Assembly (NCBI GenBank): GCA_009697495.1 | Contig: SHUN01000102.1 | Span: 1-8,493 of the forward strand | DNA: 8,493 nt | Direction of reading: 5' to 3' | From: Bryobacterales bacterium | Lineage (GTDB): Bacteria; Acidobacteriota; Terriglobia; Bryobacterales; Bryobacteraceae | Part shown: in pieces, positions 6,307 through 8,493 of the stretch | How positions within the stretch are numbered: the first letter of the stretch is position 1 | Layout: each line of letters begins with the position of its first letter | Position numbers and translations under genes: made by a program | Notes under the pieces: generated by a model | The model's input: only the letters and a program-made list of their open reading frames with translations | What the model was told of the DNA's origin: nothing | The model's database searches: none

Positions 6307-7172
6307 TACGCTGGGCCATTCTCCTCTCCGCCGCCACGCTCTTCGCCGGTGACTTCCCTCGCTCCCTGGAAGCCTTTCGAGGCAAAACTCCGAAGCTCGA
6401 TGGCATAATTGCGAACGGCGAATACGCCGACGCCACCACGTTTGCCGGAGTCAAAGGCACCTGGATCTCCACCTTCTCCCCCGTTACCGATGACAAGGAC
6501 CTCGCCCTCAAAGGCTACGTCAAACACGACGGCAACCGCCTCTATTTCGCCTTCGACGTTACCGACGACGTCCTCTACGGCATCGATACCCCCCGCTGGG
6601 TCCCCGCCGAAAACCCCAAGACGCACGATCTCACTCGCGAAGGCTTCCCCTGGTTCGGCGACGAGATGGAAATTCTCATCAACGCCACAAATACCTATGC
6701 GACCCCCGAACAGAACGCCGCCGGCAATGGCCAAAGTTGGCAGATGGTCTGCAATTTAACCAAGTCCCGCCTCGGCGGCATCGGCAAGGGTGGCCTTCTT
6801 GAAGGCGAGCCCCGCAAGGAACTCACCGCCTGGAACAACTACCAACGCTGGATCACCAGCCACGCCATGGACTGCGCCGCCAAACCGAAACCCGGTGGCA
6901 AGGGCTACGTCATCGAGTGGGCCATCAGCTTCGATCCCTGCCTCGAAGTCAGCCCCGGCGTTTTCTACAACATCAAAATGGGTGACCGCGCCATGGGCCT
7001 CAACATCGCCCTCGGCGACATCGACGAAAAGGAGCGAGGCCAAGGCAACTTCGCCAACTTCCATCACGAAGACTGGTTCGCCGGCACGCCCAAAGGCCGC
7101 ACGCGCCTGAAAGAATGGGGAACATTGTGGATCCGATCAGCAGCATTCAACCAGAAGAACGCGCCCCGCTAG
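6303..7172 (+). CDS. Exported protein with a CBM9-like (carbohydrate-binding family 9) domain
   Basis: The 289-residue product has a short signal peptide (1-15, 'WAILLSAATLFAG') and a single domain resembling family 9 carbohydrate-binding modules (CBM9_1, an Ig-like beta sandwich). The visible hallmarks are 'LDGIIANGEYADATTF' (32-47), the strands 'GYVKHDGNRLYFAFDVTDD' (71-89), a 'WFGDEMEILINATN' segment (117-130), 'GYVIEWAISF' (201-210), and 'MGLNIALGDIDEKERG' (231-246). In this family the domain usually binds sugars or their reducing ends; whether that holds here cannot be read from sequence. No catalytic domain is present. The ATG overlaps the cpoB stop by 4 nt, so it is probably translated with the tol-pal operon. 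A periplasmic or cell-surface glycan-binding role is a reasonable guess only. The 3' end overlaps the next gene by 46-58 nt. Confidence 0.72.
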   Translation: MIRWAILLSAATLFAGDFPRSLEAFRGKTPKLDGIIANGEYADATTFAGVKGTWISTFSPVTDDKDLALKGYVKHDGNRLYFAFDVTDDVLYGIDTPRWVPAENPKTHDLTREGFPWFGDEMEILINATNTYATPEQNAAGNGQSWQMVCNLTKSRLGGIGKGGLLEGEPRKELTAWNNYQRWITSHAMDCAAKPKPGGKGYVIEWAISFDPCLEVSPGVFYNIKMGDRAMGLNIALGDIDEKERGQGNFANFHHEDWFAGTPKGRTRLKEWGTLWIRSAAFNQKNAPR

Positions 7173-7870
7173 TTACTTATGAAGACGTGGCCGGCCGCCT
7201 CGAACTCGCCCTCACTCGCCCCAATCTGAACGAGGAGGAAGTCGACGCCGCCTGCCGCAAAGCCCTTGTTTACGGCCTCGGCGCCGTCGTCGTCCGTCCC
7301 AGCGATGTCGACATGGCCGCTCGCATTCTCGGCAACTCGCACGTCGCCCTCGCCAGCGTCGCCGGCTTCCCCCACGGCTCTTCCAACACCGGTACAAAGC
7401 TATACGAAGGCCGCGACCTGCTCCGCCGAGGCGTTAAGGAAGTGAATCTCGTCATCAACTACGGCAAGATGCTTTCCCGCCAGTTCCAGCACGTCGAGAC
7501 CGAAATTCTGCAAATGAGCGAAAGCTGCCAGCAATCCGAGGCCATCTTGAAACTCGTCTTTGAAAGCGCTTATCTCGCTGAAGACCTCAAGAACATCCTC
7601 TGCAAAATGGGCAAACGCACGGATTCGCACTTCATCGAAACCGACGATGCCGCCGACCTCCCGCAACTCAAGTCCATCTGCAAAGACGTCTTGAAGCTCA
7701 AAGTTTCCGGCCTCTCCACGCTCGACAAATTCCAGGAAGCCTACACCGCCGGTGCCGAGCGATACGGGACAACCGACCCCTTCGCCATCGCCAACGAGTG
7801 GAAGCAAATCCTAGCCGCCCGCGAAGCCGCCGCTAAACAAGCCCAGCTCGAAACTCCTTCTAGTCCATAG
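7115..7870 (+). CDS. DeoC-family (deoxyribose-phosphate aldolase-like) protein, probably catalytically inactive
   Basis: The 251-residue protein aligns by eye along the whole DeoC class I aldolase barrel: 'EEVDAACRKALVYGLGAVVV' (41-60), 'VALASVAGFPHGSSNTGTKL' (77-96), 'GVKEVNLVIN' (106-115), 'ILKLVFESAYL' (144-154), 'HFIETDD' (172-178) and 'LKLKVSGLSTLDKFQEAYTA' (193-212). DeoC normally cleaves deoxyribose 5-phosphate through a Schiff-base lysine (K167 in E. coli, in 'FIKTSTG'). Here that position is Glu 175. The acid equivalent to D102 ('EIDMVIN') is Asn 111, and the phosphate-site 'GTSSG' reads 'GTTDP'. The other lysine (K201 of E. coli) is kept as K196. The frame is intact, so it looks like a retained pseudoenzyme. 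ATG 7115 gives the longest form; GTG 7127, with GGGG 6 nt upstream, is a good alternative. Either start lies inside the CBM9-like gene. Confidence 0.75.
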   Translation: MGNIVDPISSIQPEERAPLVTYEDVAGRLELALTRPNLNEEEVDAACRKALVYGLGAVVVRPSDVDMAARILGNSHVALASVAGFPHGSSNTGTKLYEGRDLLRRGVKEVNLVINYGKMLSRQFQHVETEILQMSESCQQSEAILKLVFESAYLAEDLKNILCKMGKRTDSHFIETDDAADLPQLKSICKDVLKLKVSGLSTLDKFQEAYTAGAERYGTTDPFAIANEWKQILAAREAAAKQAQLETPSSP

Positions 7871-7982
7871 CCGCTTGCCGCCTGTAGTCGCGCGCAAACT
7901 CCACCAGCGCTTCTCCATTCGCCGCGACATTCCCCCGATTGCGCGCATTGTCCCCATGCCGTGATTGCCTCAATCCCTGTGC
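7860..7982 (-). other. Short open frame, possible gene-end remnant
   Basis: The minus strand is open for 40 codons from an upstream TAA (7985-7983) to TAG (7862-7860). It reads 'GLRQSRHGDNARNRGNVAAN' then 'GEALVEFARDYRRQAAMD'. The composition is protein-like, but I do not recognise a family and there is no ATG start or RBS. It converges on the 3' end of the deoC-like gene, overlapping its stop. It may be the decayed C-terminus of a lost gene or a repeated intergenic sequence. Confidence 0.2.
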
Positions 7983-8064
7983 TTACTCCGCCAGCGCGGG
8001 TCCTAAAGAACGCGCTATATCCATGCGGTCCTCGCCCGGCAATAACCCCCGCGCCACCCAACCT

Positions 8065-8080
8065 TTGGCACGGTTTGAGT
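8065..8080 (+). promoter_or_regulatory. Possible sigma-54 promoter (weak -12)
   Basis: TTGGCACG at 8065-8072 is a perfect -24 element. At the correct spacing the -12 half is GAGT in place of TTGC, so only the G is conserved. It would start transcription near 8090, leaving a roughly 195-nt leader before the gene at 8286. No enhancer site was identified. Confidence 0.22.
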
Positions 8081-8271
8081 GAGGTGGGCTAGAAGGCGGT
8101 TTGGTAAAATATGAGCGGAGGTTGGAAATGCAATGCTAGCCGGGGTTCGAGTAGAGGGAGCCGCATGGCTTGGTGTTAGAGGTCCCCTGGTAGACCCTGG
8201 AAACGAATGGGCCACCGAGGTCGTCTAGTAAATGACGATTCAGTGCCTAAAGGTTCCAGTGTAAATTTACG

Positions 8272-8280
8272 AAAGGAGGT
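8272..8280 (+). promoter_or_regulatory. Perfect Shine-Dalgarno site for the right-edge gene
   Basis: AAAGGAGGT is fully complementary to the 16S rRNA 3' end. ATG 8286 lies 6 nt after the GGAGG core and ATG 8283 only 3 nt after it, which favours 8286. It is the strongest ribosome binding site in the window. Confidence 0.8.
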
Positions 8281-8285
8281 GTATG

Positions 8286-8493
8286 ATGGTGAGCGTGAAA
8301 ACCGCACTTCGTTGTTTGAAGTCTCGTTTTTTTTGGGATGGGTTTGAAGCTGTATTCAACTTGCGTCCTCCGCGCGAGCATCGGAGAATCGCAGGCGAGA
8401 TCGCCCAGGATCTAAATCGCTCGATAGAATTAGACTCCAGCCATCACATCTATGAAGTGTGGCTGGAAGTCGGCAAGCAGATCGAAGGGGCAG
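8286..8493 (+). CDS. Unrecognised protein, N-terminal part (3' end outside window)
   Basis: A frame opens at ATG 8286 (or the adjacent ATG 8283) after a perfect Shine-Dalgarno site and runs off the window after 69 codons. The start reads 'MVSVKTALRCLKSRFFWDGF', followed by 'EAVFNLRPPREHRRIAGEIA' and, later, 'HHIYEVWLEVGKQIEGA'. There is no signal peptide or membrane segment. It is predicted mostly helical, with an Arg/Pro-rich turn near residues 27-34. I do not recognise the family and assign no function. Codon use is mixed, without the C-ending bias of the tol-pal genes, and an eight-T run (8327-8334) lies in codons 14-17. Both points suggest a different origin from the genes to the left, such as a mobile or recently acquired region. 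That the frame is a gene is supported mainly by the RBS and sustained openness. Confidence 0.6.
   Translation, partial: MVSVKTALRCLKSRFFWDGFEAVFNLRPPREHRRIAGEIAQDLNRSIELDSSHHIYEVWLEVGKQIEGA

Larger units (their letters stand above)
7871..8282. other. 412-bp stretch without a convincing intact gene
   Basis: Two parts differ in composition. Positions 7871 to about 8063 are C-rich and hold only the minus-strand remnant and a GCGCGCAA/TTGCGCGC inverted repeat (7890-7897, 7939-7946; 41-nt loop, unlikely as a terminator). Positions about 8064-8282 are purine-rich and full of stops in all forward frames. This part contains a -24-like TTGGCACG, small hairpins (AGCC-GCAT-GGCT 8159-8170; TCGTC/GACGA 8221-8238), a CCCTGG direct repeat (8185-8190, 8195-8200) and the palindrome GTAAATTTAC (8261-8270). 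It looks like a leader or structured non-coding region in front of the gene at 8286, but no known RNA family is recognised. Confidence 0.4.

Noticed and set aside
7890..7946. GCGCGCAA/TTGCGCGC inverted repeat as terminator of the operon
   Set aside because: The 41-nt loop and lack of a T-tract make a terminator unlikely; short GC repeats like this are expected by chance here.
8144..8152. GGTTCGAGT, resembling a tRNA T-loop
   Set aside because: The flanking bases do not pair as a T-stem and no acceptor or anticodon arm can be drawn around it.
8111..8179. 23-codon ORF starting at ATG 8111
   Set aside because: It has no plausible start context beyond the ATG, has low-complexity Ser/Arg/Gly content, and no family resemblance.
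8015..8215. Minus-strand frames at 8015-8215 and 7741-8061
   Set aside because: They have random-looking composition, no RBS and no recognisable motif; the second is partly antisense to the DeoC-like gene.
8262..8267. TAAATT within the GTAAATTTAC palindrome as a -10 box (with TTCAGT 8239-8244)
   Set aside because: It would place the transcript start inside the Shine-Dalgarno site, and the -35 matches only 3 of 6 positions.

Overview
The window reads as the chromosome of a GC-rich Gram-negative bacterium, most likely an acidobacterium of the Solibacter/Bryobacter type. That placement is inferred from an Oar-like TonB-dependent receptor C-terminus, strong use of C-ending codons, and a Pal lipoprotein with an extra Ig-like domain. 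I could not run a search to confirm it. All convincing genes lie on the + strand.

Layout. (1) Positions 1-765 hold the 3' end of an outer-membrane receptor. (2) Positions 766-1176 form a small gene graveyard: a probable N-terminal scrap of an amidohydrolase, then a HicB-type antitoxin gene broken by an internal deletion and frameshift. (3) Positions 1177-6306 carry a complete Tol-Pal system in canonical order: tolQ, tolR, tolA/tonB-like, tolB, pal, cpoB (ybgF). Most junctions are tightly coupled (a 3-nt gap or 4-nt ATGA overlaps). The exceptions are the 70-nt gap before pal, which carries its own AGGAGG site, and the 70-nt gap before cpoB, which carries a perfect 12-bp hairpin with a TTCG loop. 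(4) Positions 6303-7870 add two more coupled genes: an exported CBM9-like domain protein, and a full-length DeoC-family protein whose Schiff-base lysine and a second catalytic acid are replaced. (5) Positions 7871-8282 contain no convincing intact gene. They change from a GC-rich stretch to a purine-rich, structured-looking leader. (6) Positions 8286-8493 are the start of an unrecognised gene with a perfect Shine-Dalgarno site and different codon use, cut by the window end.

How the genes work together. TolQ and TolR form the proton-driven inner-membrane motor. The TolA/TonB-like protein carries force across the periplasm to TolB and to the peptidoglycan-bound lipoprotein Pal, and CpoB is the periplasmic TPR partner. 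Together they tie the outer membrane to the wall and constrict it at division. The CBM9-like and DeoC-like genes overlap the end of this operon, which suggests co-expression but does not prove a shared function.

The points most worth a second look are the DeoC pseudoenzyme at the end of the tol-pal operon, the abrupt codon-usage change inside tolB, the decayed HicB gene, and the leader plus unknown gene at the right edge.
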